A DNA stretch of 64,000 nt from Podospora pseudocomata (Eukaryota; Ascomycota; Sordariomycetes; Sordariales; Podosporaceae), in NCBI RefSeq assembly GCF_035222375.1, contig NC_085888.1, positions 2,604,001 to 2,668,000 of the forward strand. Direction: 5' to 3'. The notes beneath the pieces were generated by a model. It saw only the letters and a list, made by a program, of their open reading frames with translations, did no database searches and was not told the origin of the DNA. The translations under genes and the position numbers were made by a program. Shown here piece by piece: positions 1 through 10,308 of this stretch. Numbering within the stretch: the first letter of the stretch is position 1; each line of letters begins with the position of its first letter.

Positions 1-622
1 AACACATACTACAGCCCGGTCGTCTGGCCACCACCTCCCCGAAGCACGCTATTAGCCCATCCTCAAGGGGCACCTTTCTACAACCCGACCATGGATGCAC
101 CTAACTACCACAACCAGGACTCCCAGAGACAAGAGTGTAGCCAGCCACCGCAATCTCACACGCTGTGGGAAAGGCCACCGCCTCGCCGCAGACGTACAAC
201 CCGTTCCTCATCACACGTTTGCGAACTGTGCAATAAATTTTTCACACGGAGATACAATTTGTCTGCTCACATGGAAACACATAACAAAGATCGAGAGCAC
301 CCCTTTCCCTGTATGGGATGTACGAAAAGATTTGTTCGTAAGACGGATTGCGAACGCCATTACAAAAGTGTTCATCTGAAGGAAAGGCCTTACTTCTGTG
401 GGTATTGCAAGCAAGGATTTACCCGCAAAGACATCCTCTCAAGGTCAGTAGAAATACCGAGCTTAGTTGAATTCTTTTCTATTTTCTAACAGTTAGTCTT
501 TTAGACACATGGCAGTTGTATGCCCAAATATCGAAAGACAACAGGCGCCTGAGGAAGAGGACAGGACACATATGAAAAGTTCAAACCAGTTTGTTTGGGC
601 CGGAAGCGATAGGGTTTCATAG
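1..622 (+). CDS. C2H2 zinc-finger protein, 5'-truncated by window edge
   Basis: Probable nucleic-acid-binding zinc-finger protein. The frame is open from base 1 through the first visible ATG at 91, so the true start is probably outside the window. A basic stretch (PRRRRTTR) precedes three fingers. The first is C-x2-C-x12-H-x3-H, the second is CMGC followed by H-x4-H, and the third starts CGYC. The third finger is completed only by splicing: a donor after base 443 and an acceptor at 505 (branch-like ctaac at 486-490) remove 61 nt. Splicing restores RHMAVVC, so this finger is C2HC. The second exon stops at 620-622. Without splicing the frame would end at 489 inside the third finger. Target unknown. 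It lies in the putative Starship interior. Confidence 0.75.
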
Positions 623-751
623 TTTGGGAAATTGTATCATATTGATCCACTTTGGTTTGGGCGTGCCTGATGCTCTGGCCGACCTGCTAGGTACGGCCAG
701 GGATTTGGTATGGAGTTTGGAGTTGGGTCAGTACTGCAAATAACAAATCTT

Positions 752-758
752 TATAAAG
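752..758 (+). promoter_or_regulatory. TATA box of the 826-4056 gene
   Basis: TATAAAG lies 68 bp before the ATG at 826 and is followed by a pyrimidine-rich stretch, as is usual around fungal transcription starts. It is the only good TATA match in this short spacer. Confidence 0.5.
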
Positions 759-825
759 TCCCTCCTCTCCCCCGATATGAAATGCTTCTCTTCGTTACTT
801 CCCTTACCTTTATCTGGCTGTTACG

Positions 826-3800
826 ATGCCTGTGGCTCGTAGCTTGACTGAAAAAGCCGCCAAACGAATCGCGAGACAAGTTCAACGCTTTGCCTTTCAG
901 AATCCCAACACATTTACCTCCGATGATGTGAAAATCGCGGTAGCGATCCAAGGTGAGAATATTAAGGGTCGGGATACTCCTCGAGATGATGAATCGGAAC
1001 TTACGGAAAAGAATCTTGCTTGGGCCAAGGAGAAGACCAGAGTCAAGGATATGCAACGTTTGAAGGACTACTATGTGGCAAATCAAGACAACAACACAAC
1101 TCAGACCGAATTACACAGTCCCTATTCACCCGTTGTCCTCAGGGATACTAACTCAAGACAAACACGAGCAAAGACTGCAGCTGGACTGCAAAATATGACG
1201 CCTCGAGTCAAGGAATCCTCTGTCACCCCTGTCAACGGACCCGTGGATACAAACGGTAAAGCATTGAAGAATACTGCAGAACAGGGAAAGTCGGGGAACT
1301 TAAAGGGACAGACTACTGTAGCTGGACTACAGAGAAAGGAGTCTTTACAAGGTCCAAGTGCTGTGCAACAGCAAAGTGAAATTTTAAAAAAGGCACAAAC
1401 GTCAGAAGTCCCGCTGGTGCCTTCGAAGCCGAAGCCAAAGCAAGGCCAAAGCCAGACGACAAATCAACCGCAAAGAAAGCCAACATTAAACGGTCAGAGT
1501 GGCGGCCCACAGGCACAAATCACTCCACAAGGCACCGGCATGCAAAAGAAGGCAACTTCGGATGGAAACAGGTCAGACTCACAGCGAGTATTAGTTGCTA
1601 GCCTGCCAAAATTACAAATCCCACAGGCACCGGAGCTGGGAAAGGAAATTACATCTGCTCAACAGAAGAAAGCGGCTGAGCCACAGAGAAAGGGCACGAC
1701 ATCTCAGAAGTTAGCTGAGCCTCAGACTGCACCTACTCAGCAGAGGAAGATGACAGAGCTAGCGATAAAGGGAACGACGTCGACTCCCGAGAAGTTGGCT
1801 GAGCCACAGAGAAAGGGAACGACGTCAACTTCCCAGAGGATAGCTGAGCCACAGAGAAAGGAGACTGCACCTGCTCAACAGACGAAGGAGGCTGAGTCAG
1901 TGAGAAAGGGAACGACGCCAGTTACTCAAATGGCCGGGCCACAGAGAAGGGGAACCTCTGGGCAACCTCCTACGTTTAATATACAAAGAAAAAACTCTTC
2001 ACAGTTGCCCATGGCCGAAGGAAATCAGAAACAGCCGCCACAGCATGATTCTAAGTCTTCGCAAGGGCAGGCTGCTGCGTCACACAAGCCTGCTACCCCC
2101 ACAGCACACAGCTTGGGACAGTATCACAAAAAACAGGGCACTTCACAAATACCCGGACAGCCTTCAGCGGGGCAAGAACAATCCGAATCTCAAAAGAACC
2201 ATGCACCAAGAGCAACTCCACATAGCATAGAAACAAAGATACTCACCCACAGCCAGACAGGTTCCAAACGCAGGGCCTCCGGCCCTCTTCCAACGACCGG
2301 CACAAAGCGTTTCCGCCCAGACACCGCAAGAGCGAATGTACAACTTAACGGGAATGAAGAGCTTGCCACAAAGCCATTATCTCACAGGGATTCAGATACA
2401 CGCCAATCAGTTCAAATAAATGACGCCCCGCAAGGGGTCTTAGAAACACAGTCGAAGAAACCATTCGACGAAGACATCATCATGGTTGAGTCGCCAGTTA
2501 AAAAAAATGATAGGAAGCGAAAACGACAAAACTCGCACTCTTCTGGCGACGAGGTAAATATCAGGCCCTTTGCTCAAACATATCAGTCCAATCAGCACCA
2601 GAGTCATGAGGCTTCTTCTCAACCAATGCAACACAACAAATTCACCTTTCAACCTAGTGTATCTCCGGAAAACAACATATCAACGGACCAAACGTCAATA
2701 AATTCGAACAAAGCAGCCGAAGTTCACATACCGCAAAAGCCGAATATTATATTCGCACCGATGTACAAGAACTTTCCGAATCAACGTTCCGAACCGCAGG
2801 AAAATCCTACATCCCAAAAAAACTCATCAACTAGTCAGCCGGCGCAGCTATCGGGACAGGAGCCCGCTCGACTGAACAGCCCAAAAAGCCCACAAGGCGA
2901 AGCACAAGCATCGCATATGGGTGAGCAGCCCAGATCCCGGGATACATCAACATCAGAAGAATATTCACATACATGTCATCAATGTAAAAAGATGATTGAT
3001 GAAGAGAGGCAGCTGTTTCCCGGACAATCACTACCGTCCGTGACTCCAAATGTGAGCCACATACACCCGCATTTCTCAACCACGAAGCAAGAGGTTGACG
3101 AAACTTGGCCACCGCATACCCGACGATCGACCAGCACGTGTACTTTGGATGGGAGGCCGGTATTGCCGCAACAATACCAAAGCCAGTTATTCACGCAACG
3201 GAATTCGGGCACAGAGAACGAGGCTTGGCCACCACAAGGTGCTCGATCGGCTAGTATTTCCACACCGCCACAATACCAAAGCCAGCCATTCACGCAACTT
3301 AGTTCGGGAACGCATTATTCACCCCCAGACAGTCGATACCACCATGCGAGAGGAATTAGTCCTTATGCGGACGAGCGGGAATTATTTCAACAATTCCAAG
3401 ACTGGCGGTTTCTCCAGCATGTGAACGCGCCCAATCGTTTAGCTTTTCGACAACCTACAGAAATTCCCCTCTTTAACTCTAACAGTTTGCTACCAAAATC
3501 AAATTCGAAAGATAACTTCACCTATCCATCTTCGTCTTTGAAGATAGAGCTTGCGCTAGACAGAAGACTCGCCAAGATACAATCGGGAAAGCCTGCAGGA
3601 CAGCCGCCCACCTATTTAACATTTGATATTCAGAATGGACACCAATATTATACATGCAAGGGTGAAGTTATTGGTCTCGATAGACTTCTCGGTACGCAGT
3701 ATCTCTATGTCGTTGGAATGATGCCAAACGGTGTCCCGCAAGGACATCTCCTTAAGGCCAACCAATTTCCCGAAATACGAACACAGCTGGCACCCTACAA

Positions 3801-4056
3801 CAACGCCATTACGAAAACGGGACTTGTTAATTTGAAGCCGAAAGATGTGACGGTGTTGAGTTTTGCGATTATCACAACGAGCGGCACTCGTAGAACACCA
3901 GTGGTTAAAATCGAGCTATTCAATCATCGAACCAGTAGCATCCAGCTTTGCTCAAGAACTGCACTAGCAAATGCACTTTCCACGGCAACCGTCACAGCGA
4001 CACTAAGGGAGATCTCGAAAACAACATTGCAAGATGTATCCTTTTTGGATAAATAG
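826..4056 (+). CDS. Low-complexity protein of 1,076 aa, function unknown
   Basis: I do not recognise this gene. It is one long uninterrupted frame, starting at the first ATG after a TATA box. Residues 1-90 form a charged, probably helical segment. Roughly 100-900 is low-complexity Q/S/T/P/K-rich sequence, with imperfect repeats around 285-375 built on AEPQRKGTTS. A lone CHQC motif sits near residue 720. The last 160 residues (from about 920) are different: ordered, with alternating hydrophobic residues suggesting a beta-rich domain, and containing YLTFDIQNGHQYY and LYVVGMMPNG. No signal peptide or membrane segment is visible. The composition suggests a largely disordered nuclear or scaffolding protein with a folded C-terminus, but this is inference. 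It could be Starship cargo. Confidence 0.7.
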   Translation: MPVARSLTEKAAKRIARQVQRFAFQNPNTFTSDDVKIAVAIQGENIKGRDTPRDDESELTEKNLAWAKEKTRVKDMQRLKDYYVANQDNNTTQTELHSPYSPVVLRDTNSRQTRAKTAAGLQNMTPRVKESSVTPVNGPVDTNGKALKNTAEQGKSGNLKGQTTVAGLQRKESLQGPSAVQQQSEILKKAQTSEVPLVPSKPKPKQGQSQTTNQPQRKPTLNGQSGGPQAQITPQGTGMQKKATSDGNRSDSQRVLVASLPKLQIPQAPELGKEITSAQQKKAAEPQRKGTTSQKLAEPQTAPTQQRKMTELAIKGTTSTPEKLAEPQRKGTTSTSQRIAEPQRKETAPAQQTKEAESVRKGTTPVTQMAGPQRRGTSGQPPTFNIQRKNSSQLPMAEGNQKQPPQHDSKSSQGQAAASHKPATPTAHSLGQYHKKQGTSQIPGQPSAGQEQSESQKNHAPRATPHSIETKILTHSQTGSKRRASGPLPTTGTKRFRPDTARANVQLNGNEELATKPLSHRDSDTRQSVQINDAPQGVLETQSKKPFDEDIIMVESPVKKNDRKRKRQNSHSSGDEVNIRPFAQTYQSNQHQSHEASSQPMQHNKFTFQPSVSPENNISTDQTSINSNKAAEVHIPQKPNIIFAPMYKNFPNQRSEPQENPTSQKNSSTSQPAQLSGQEPARLNSPKSPQGEAQASHMGEQPRSRDTSTSEEYSHTCHQCKKMIDEERQLFPGQSLPSVTPNVSHIHPHFSTTKQEVDETWPPHTRRSTSTCTLDGRPVLPQQYQSQLFTQRNSGTENEAWPPQGARSASISTPPQYQSQPFTQLSSGTHYSPPDSRYHHARGISPYADERELFQQFQDWRFLQHVNAPNRLAFRQPTEIPLFNSNSLLPKSNSKDNFTYPSSSLKIELALDRRLAKIQSGKPAGQPPTYLTFDIQNGHQYYTCKGEVIGLDRLLGTQYLYVVGMMPNGVPQGHLLKANQFPEIRTQLAPYNNAITKTGLVNLKPKDVTVLSFAIITTSGTRRTPVVKIELFNHRTSSIQLCSRTALANALSTATVTATLREISKTTLQDVSFLDK

Positions 4057-4200
4057 ACTGTGAAATGTTTTGGGAAGGGTCATAATGAATTTAAAGATTG
4101 GGCTTGAAGGTATTGGTTCTTTAAAGGATGTAATATTTCTTAAGAAGATTGAATTTTAATAAGAACCCACCCCATAGAATTAGGTATAAAATACTCCATC

Positions 4201-6578
4201 TTATCCATTGCCATGATAATGCTGAAAAAGTGAGTAATAGCCACCTTTCCTAGCAATAAGATCTTGATGTGTTCCCTCTTCGCAGACTTGACCATTGTCT
4301 GATAGAAATAATATGTTGTGGGCGTGCATGACCGAGGATAATCGGTGCCTAGAAGCAATGAGTGATTAGTACCCAAGTGACCTCCTTAAAAAGATAGGCA
4401 CGTACGCAATGAGAATTGTTGTCTTTCCTTGAAACCACTCTCTCAAGTTCATGTTGACTTGCGTCTCAGTCTCGGTATCGATTGCACTGGTCCCCTCGTC
4501 CACAATAATAATATCGGGGTTTTGGACAAACAAGCGAGCTAGCCCAAACCTTTGTCTCTCCCCGCCCGACCATCCACTACTGTGCACTCGATTAATATTG
4601 GTTGTCTCACGCCACAAATGGAATTCAAACTTACCCTGCACAGCTAAGTACTTCATGGTACCCTTTCTCGCGACTCATGATACAATCGTGGATGTTGGCC
4701 TTCTTGCAAGCCTCGCGGACCTCTTCGTCTGTAGCGCCTTGCCTTCCATATTTCACATTTTCCAGAATAGTTCTGTTAAAGAGACGCGGCTCTTGCTCCA
4801 TAACTGCCATCCGGGACCGCAGGCTAGACACACCCTAATCTTAGTCTCAGTACATGAGCGGGTTGGTAAGTCACTTACGATTGAAGACGGAATATCCTGA
4901 TGTCTTGCCCATCAATCTTGACGAGGCCGATCTGCGGATCGTAGGCTCTCAATATCAGCTTGAGTATGGTCGACTTCCCAACCCCGGATGGACCCACAAC
5001 TGCAGTTATTTTTCCAGATTGGAAAGACAAATTGCAGTTTTCTAGGACCACCTTCTCGGGGTAGGCGAAGCTAACATCAACAAACTCAATGTGGCCGCCG
5101 CTAGGTTCAAAGGCTTCAGAACCGTCCCGAACTGCGCATTCTCGTTCTAACATGCGCCTTAAGCTGGCTGCTTTCTTCAAAGCCTCCCTCAAGTTTCCGA
5201 ACAATGTCATAACCGTTGAAACATCAGCGTGAAAGACATTGGTGTAAGATAGACCCTTGTCCCAGTGTCCTGCAGTCAAGCGGCCATTGCGTATACCGTT
5301 CCCCAACACTCTCACCACCAGCACATGCTCTATCAGATAAAGAAGCAGAAGAAAGCATTGCTCACACTTTTGAACCAATCTTAATCTTATCTGAGCCTTC
5401 CTTAGTCGAAAAAGAGCTGCTTCGTAGGCGGCCGACTCTCGGGTCTCTTTGGTGTGGAAAAGTATGGCAGTCCAACCACTTATGAAGTCTTCCTGAAGGA
5501 GTGATAGGGCAGCTTGAGCGGCCTCTAGCTCCTGCTGTATTCGATCCTGCCGTGTTTGCAAGCTTTGATCCACCAGCCAAGAACATAGCACCTGTGTGAG
5601 GCAAATAAGTGCGATGCTAGGGTCGATTGCGATGAGACTGATGCCACTGAATGTTACTGATATTAGATGCCTGGGGAAATTGAACAAAGCCGTATCTACG
5701 GTTCTGTATAGCCTACTGGCGCCCATAAATATCCGGGATATCTCTGCCGTGGAGTGTTGATCGTGATATGAGTGATCGAGGCGTAATAGCTTTCTGTGAG
5801 CAAGGACTTGAACTAGGTGCTGGCGACGCATTGTGAAGACATCCTCAAATACGCTTAGTGCTGGGGTCAAGAACCGGGAAGCCGAGAAATAGTAAAGATA
5901 CTTCTTTGCCTGTGATAATAAATTTGTAATGTCCTGGGACTCATTTGCAATCCCATGAGCTATGTCGACCATGCCAGCCCGCTCCTGTATGAGCAAGTGA
6001 CTAAAGAACTTGTGAGAAAAGAGAAGGACCATTCTCAAAAACAGAAACAACATCTCTGTTATTGATCCATTCAAGTAAATGTGTCCCCAAATGAACCGTA
6101 GTTCCCTTTTCACTGAGTGGAAAGCTTCGCGTGTCTCTTGCTGCTCGCCATTTTCGTTTAGGCCAGTCGAAAAAGCGACAGTGTGGCGTGAATAAAGACT
6201 ATCGATGAGCAACGGCAATAGGACTGAGCCTATACCTAAACAAGCTCTGCTGTTCTCGGAAAGATTGGTTGTACCGTCAAGAGCGACCAAGGTCCAGCAG
6301 GCAGCGCAAGTACTGCACTTTGGCCGTCGAAATATCGCTGCGAAATGAAGTGTGTAGCCAAGTATGTATCCGGCGGAAAACGTACGCTCGATGGGAAGTG
6401 TATGGGTCTGATGTATATTGAGGCTGCGAACCAAAACCAAAACCAGTTGGAGAATGAATGGCAGTTGTGTCTTCAGAAACTTTCTGGTTGCCTGTCTGGG
6501 GAAGTGATGTATGAGGGAGGAATAGACAAAGGCTATAACACACAACGCCCGTAGTGCTGTAAACCAAAAGATTGCCAT
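4201..6578 (-). CDS. ABCB-type half ABC transporter, 4 exons
   Basis: ATP-driven membrane exporter, a half transporter expected to dimerise. Exons are 6578-4879, 4823-4635, 4579-4406 and 4348-4201 (introns 55, 55 and 57 nt), giving 736 aa in frame. The N-terminal 300 or so residues contain several hydrophobic spans before a six-helix-type membrane domain. The nucleotide-binding domain has Walker A GPSGVGKST (about 529-537), Q-loop VMEQEP, signature WSGGERQR (about 633), Walker B DIIIVDEGTS and H-loop AHRLSS, which appears only after the last splice. The extended N-terminal membrane region fits the HMT1/ABCB6 heavy-metal-tolerance group better than a plain ABCB half molecule. The substrate cannot be read from sequence. 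Oddities are Trp instead of Leu in the signature and DEG instead of DEA after Walker B. Confidence 0.85.
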
Positions 6579-7942
6579 AGTTTCAAGCTAGAATATGAAG
6601 AGGTGTAGGAGCGAGGCTTCAAGATTCAGGGGAAGAGGGACTATATCAATGTGATGGGGGACCATGAAGCGGCTATGCACCTGGCTGCTTTGGGATTGTT
6701 CCGGGCTTCCTACATGGGTGTGTGTCTATTCAATTCAGCTTCTAGCCAGTAGGACCGACATCCTGTCAAGCAATGTGAGTGGGGCATAGTGCGAGTAACG
6801 CGGTGCCTACTTTTCACACCGGGATCCCAGTACATGCCAACGCAGAATCACAAACTCATGTCTCAAAGCCAGCAGGCGTACAAGTTCCAGATCGGTATTG
6901 AGTGGGAGATCCGACTATCTATTCAACCCTAGCCAACCCGAGACAGCTTCCACATTCATTGGTGGCACGTGCTGTCACATGCACCTACATGACGGGTAAG
7001 GTCCATACCTAAATCAAAGTTGTTATGATATCATGGCGTCTCCAAAGCAAGGCCCCCCTCGACAGCAGGTAGCAATAGCGCAACAACATCCAGCGATACC
7101 CGTGAGAACTTGTCTAACCCAAGATATTTCACCCACTCTCATCGTTTCAATAGTTATCCTCTCTTTTTGATTGATATTCGAGCTTTTCGTCGAGTGTTCC
7201 TCGGCTGATATGACTGAAGCTGACATGTTCAGTCTGCGAATGTAAGCGTGGTGGTCTATCAAGAGGAGATGTGGTCAGGTACCTTGAGTCAAGCAACGGT
7301 GAGAGCTTCTGAGGAGGTAAATCACGTTATTTGTGGAAGTGGTATAGGAAAAAGGCACGTTCAACACGAAGACTATTTCTTTTTAAAGGATATAGAAGAG
7401 ATTGAAGCATATGTCTGGCGGAGGGAGAGTGGCGGAGGGAGGGCGGAGGGAGGACGGGCGGATGGAGGGCGGGAGGGCGGAGGGAGGGCGGGTGGATGGA
7501 CGTAGGGAGGGCGGAGGGAGGGCGGAGGGGCGGGCGGAGCAGAGATCGAGGGAGTTGCAGGGGTTAAGGAGATGCAAGTGTCGCTTTTCCGGATAACGGT
7601 ATTAGCCACCTGAGCCAGCAATCATTTAAAATGGTTCAGTGAAGCATCCCCTCTCATGTATTAGGCAGCGTGGCCACATGGCTTTCCTGTATCAGGCACA
7701 TCCGCACCATCACAACATCTAACAGGCCGCCTATTATCTTGAAACATACTTGAAAATAGAGACAATAGCGGGAAAAGTGTCTTGATAATGATGGAGAACT
7801 AGATAAACCTGGCTCTCTTAAAAAATACTGATCCCGCCCTACCAACACTTTCAACCGTAGACCTTAGCTACCTAAGTACCTACCTAACGTACACTTTTGC
7901 TGCCAGCAATCGTTCAGATCAACACCGCAGGCCGTTTTCGAT
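6579..7942. other. Intergenic stretch, no gene seen
   Basis: About 1.4 kb between the ABC transporter start and the 2EXR gene. It probably contains the promoters of both. I see no convincing coding sequence; the only structure is the G-rich repeat at 7415-7545. Confidence 0.5.
7415..7545 (+). repeat. G-rich minisatellite built on GGAGGGC/GGCGGAGG
   Basis: About 130 bases of almost pure purine on the plus strand, made of irregular tandem units such as ggagggc, ggcggag and ggatgga. Several unit lengths are mixed, and there are many closely spaced runs of three G, so G-quadruplex formation is possible. Frames running through it are compositional artefacts. Confidence 0.8.
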
Positions 7943-8701
7943 ATGGTACCGCCTCAAAGTTCTTTTAAACTACCGAAACAAAGACGAGCGCAACCCGGCT
8001 TCGATGAACGTCATAATGTTATACAACAGAACATCACTATGAATTCATATCTCAATCAAAAACATGCAGCTTTGAAATATTTTTCCTGTTCGGTAACAGC
8101 TCGTCAGCCAGGGCGTCGTCAAAACGACTTGAAGGGAGGCAGAAGTTATGCGAGGTTCGAACTCTTCCTGTGGCTACCGGCTGAACTGCGCTTGATGATA
8201 TGGAAGTTAGCTCTTGCGGTTTCCAGAACGATCACACTTCGATACCGACATGGGCAGCTTGCCGAGATTTCTCGACCGATAGGTATCGAAATGACGTGCA
8301 AGGAAGTCTACACTGTCTTTTTGGAACAAAACCCTGATAGGTTCAAAGCCCACAGAACACGCTGGAGACTTCTCGTCGATCATAGTGAGGGTTACACAAT
8401 GGCATGGCAACAGAGAATCAAGAGCGCGAACGAGCATGCATTGCCAGTCAACTTCAATCAGGACCTGTTTGTTATTACTGGTATACCACCATATATAGTC
8501 AGATATCCCGAAGATATCGAACTGCCGCCAGCCACGCTCCATAGTTTTGGTCGGCAGCCCGATATGTGGGAACGATTCTCTCAGCCGTATGTTTCCCAGC
8601 TTAGGAAGATTGTATTGCCATTGGAAATGTCCGAGTTTCTTTCGCACGCTCTGGGCAATCAGTCCCCACTTCCCCAGCTCAGGAGGCATGGGTACTTATG
8701 A
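7943..8701 (+). CDS. 2EXR-domain protein, C-terminus probably frame-broken
   Basis: Member of the fungal 2EXR family (function unknown, widely expanded in Pezizomycotina). The diagnostic segment is RFELFLWLPAELRLMIWKLA at about residues 71-90, with F, LP.E.R and IW in the usual order, followed by a basic beta-like segment. ATG 7943 gives 252 aa. The frame stops at 8701, exactly where another frame (8698-9102) opens. That next frame is also open upstream of its ATG and looks protein-like, so the gene probably continued there. A weak intron (GTATTG at 8612 to an AG at 8682) would join them in phase, but it would delete ordered sequence. A one-base indel is equally possible. Confidence 0.65.
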   Translation: MVPPQSSFKLPKQRRAQPGFDERHNVIQQNITMNSYLNQKHAALKYFSCSVTARQPGRRQNDLKGGRSYARFELFLWLPAELRLMIWKLALAVSRTITLRYRHGQLAEISRPIGIEMTCKEVYTVFLEQNPDRFKAHRTRWRLLVDHSEGYTMAWQQRIKSANEHALPVNFNQDLFVITGIPPYIVRYPEDIELPPATLHSFGRQPDMWERFSQPYVSQLRKIVLPLEMSEFLSHALGNQSPLPQLRRHGYL

Positions 8702-9102
8702 GAGGAAATATAAGGGAATCTTGCGCCAACATGAATCCAAATACGTTCCACTATCACTGCCCACTGCATCACCACGATGTATTTCCCTCCAGATTCACGC
8801 GTATAGATAAATTATTACGACCAGGAACGCAAGTATGTCCTGCCTGCGAATGGGAAACTCAGTCCTTCCCGGTCTTCTTCCCGATGGAGTTACTGCGGTC
8901 GAAGCATGATTTCAGGGTCACTTACGACATGTCCCTTGGGAAATACCCACGTTTGTCTAACATATATCGCTCTAGAAACCCCATCATCAGATTGATCAGG
9001 AAGGAAAGAGTGCTGAACTTGAAGGAAAGAAACTCGGAAATTTCTCACGATATTGCCGCTGCCTGCTTAAGCGGAACTGGAAAGGTCATCTGCTCTCATT
9101 AG
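8698..9102 (+). CDS. Probable C-terminal part of the 2EXR gene, other frame
   Basis: This frame overlaps the 2EXR frame by 4 bases (ATGA), an arrangement not expected for independent fungal genes. It encodes 134 aa rich in aromatic and charged residues, with an H-rich patch and a CPAC motif (QVCPACEW), ending at 9102. No separate promoter is evident. I treat it as the displaced C-terminus of the preceding gene, caused by a frameshift or an unrecognised intron. A separate small protein is less likely. Confidence 0.45.
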   Translation: MRGNIRESCANMNPNTFHYHCPLHHHDVFPSRFTRIDKLLRPGTQVCPACEWETQSFPVFFPMELLRSKHDFRVTYDMSLGKYPRLSNIYRSRNPIIRLIRKERVLNLKERNSEISHDIAAACLSGTGKVICSH

Positions 9103-9357
9103 CGCGGGATGGTTATTTCTGATGCTGCCGGTTTTAGTTTGACTCCTCTTCACCAACGCTCTCAGGTTAGAGTGGCTCGGTAGATCCCGAATTAGAGCGG
9201 CGCGGTCGGCCGTGCCATGGCACTGTCGTCCGAGGACAAGAGTTGATGGATGCCGCTGGCGGCGCGGTTGTCGTTGGTGGCATTTCTGCTCCACTAACAG
9301 GTTAACGACGGCACGGTTGCTGAGCGATTGTGCTTCATATTCCTGTGGCCGCTTCAG

Positions 9358-10083
9358 ATGACCCTTATAATCCAGCACTTCGAGCTCTCAAATTTTGCAA
9401 ATTCAGCATCATCGTACCATCCTCGGCCCCATCAGCTCAAAAAGATGACCAGAAGTGCGACTCTGCGACGGCCCAAGGCATCCCGTGCTATGCCCAAAAA
9501 GCGTCGAACAACCCGTGCTCCCAAAAAACATGGCGGCGCCTGCAAGCGACATACCACGCGTGCTCACAAATGCTCGGTTGGCTCCCAGCACCTAACGGGC
9601 AACATAGAAGCCACCATATCATCACCAAATGAACAGACGAACGAACCCGGCCCGGAAGGCAACACTGATCTTGCGACAACCCAAGCCATACAACCCCAAA
9701 CGACTCAGTCACAGGCCTTCAATTTGATTGATCAAGTTTTGATGGCGGAGTGGGGCTCCCTTTTTGAACAGTCTCTGATCACGGAGCAAAATTCTTTCCT
9801 GAAAGGCCAATATCAATTTCAGATGGCAGAATGGGACTTTCTTGCCGCTGTGTGGGCCGCCCCGGGCCTGGCCGGGGGGACCGAAGATGCGGCAGGACTT
9901 GGCTATGACTGGACTACTCTCGATGAAAATTCCACCCAGTTGGACCATGGTTGTGCGGGGCTGGCTGATGGCAGCATGAGTGATAATGGCCAGCTTTTTA
10001 GTTTGGAAGATATTTGGAGTGGGTGGGAAGCATACGATATACACGTGCATCAGTTCATGGACAGTCATATTGGGGAAATGTAA
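9358..10083 (+). CDS. Small protein with basic N-terminus and acidic tail, unknown
   Basis: Not recognised. The frame is open from upstream. The first ATG is 9358 (241 aa) and an alternative is 9445 (212 aa), which begins right before the basic region. Residues 30-75 or so are strongly basic (AMPKKRRTTRAPKKH) and contain a likely nuclear localisation signal. The second half is acidic and aromatic, with repeated (M)AEW(D/G) motifs (VLMAEWGSLF and FQMAEWDFL) and a W-rich end. A basic DNA-binding-like half joined to an acidic W/D/E half resembles a small transcription-factor-like protein, but that is inference. It ends 225 bp from the convergent recombinase gene. Confidence 0.5.
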   Translation: MTLIIQHFELSNFANSASSYHPRPHQLKKMTRSATLRRPKASRAMPKKRRTTRAPKKHGGACKRHTTRAHKCSVGSQHLTGNIEATISSPNEQTNEPGPEGNTDLATTQAIQPQTTQSQAFNLIDQVLMAEWGSLFEQSLITEQNSFLKGQYQFQMAEWDFLAAVWAAPGLAGGTEDAAGLGYDWTTLDENSTQLDHGCAGLADGSMSDNGQLFSLEDIWSGWEAYDIHVHQFMDSHIGEM

Positions 10084-10308
10084 GGCTGAATTAGATTACT
10101 GAAATTTTGTTGGAAGGCGATGTTGTTACTTACGGTGGTGGGCTGAAGATAACTAAAAGGGAGATTGTAGGAGTAAATAAACATGAAAGTTTTTGCTACC
10201 AAGAAACTGACAAGCTACCTTAGGTGAAGAAGAAAAAACTTCATGCTTGAAGACCCTTAATGTCTACTTCGCTTGAGTCAAAGTGTTGCTACCAACTGGG
10301 AAAGCTAC

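Noticed and set aside
7373-7621. Proline- or glycine-rich proteins in several frames
   Set aside because: They are six-frame readings of the purine minisatellite.
8153-8164. tRNA B-box-like ggttcgaactc
   Set aside because: It lies inside the 2EXR motif codons, and no A-box or cloverleaf surrounds it.
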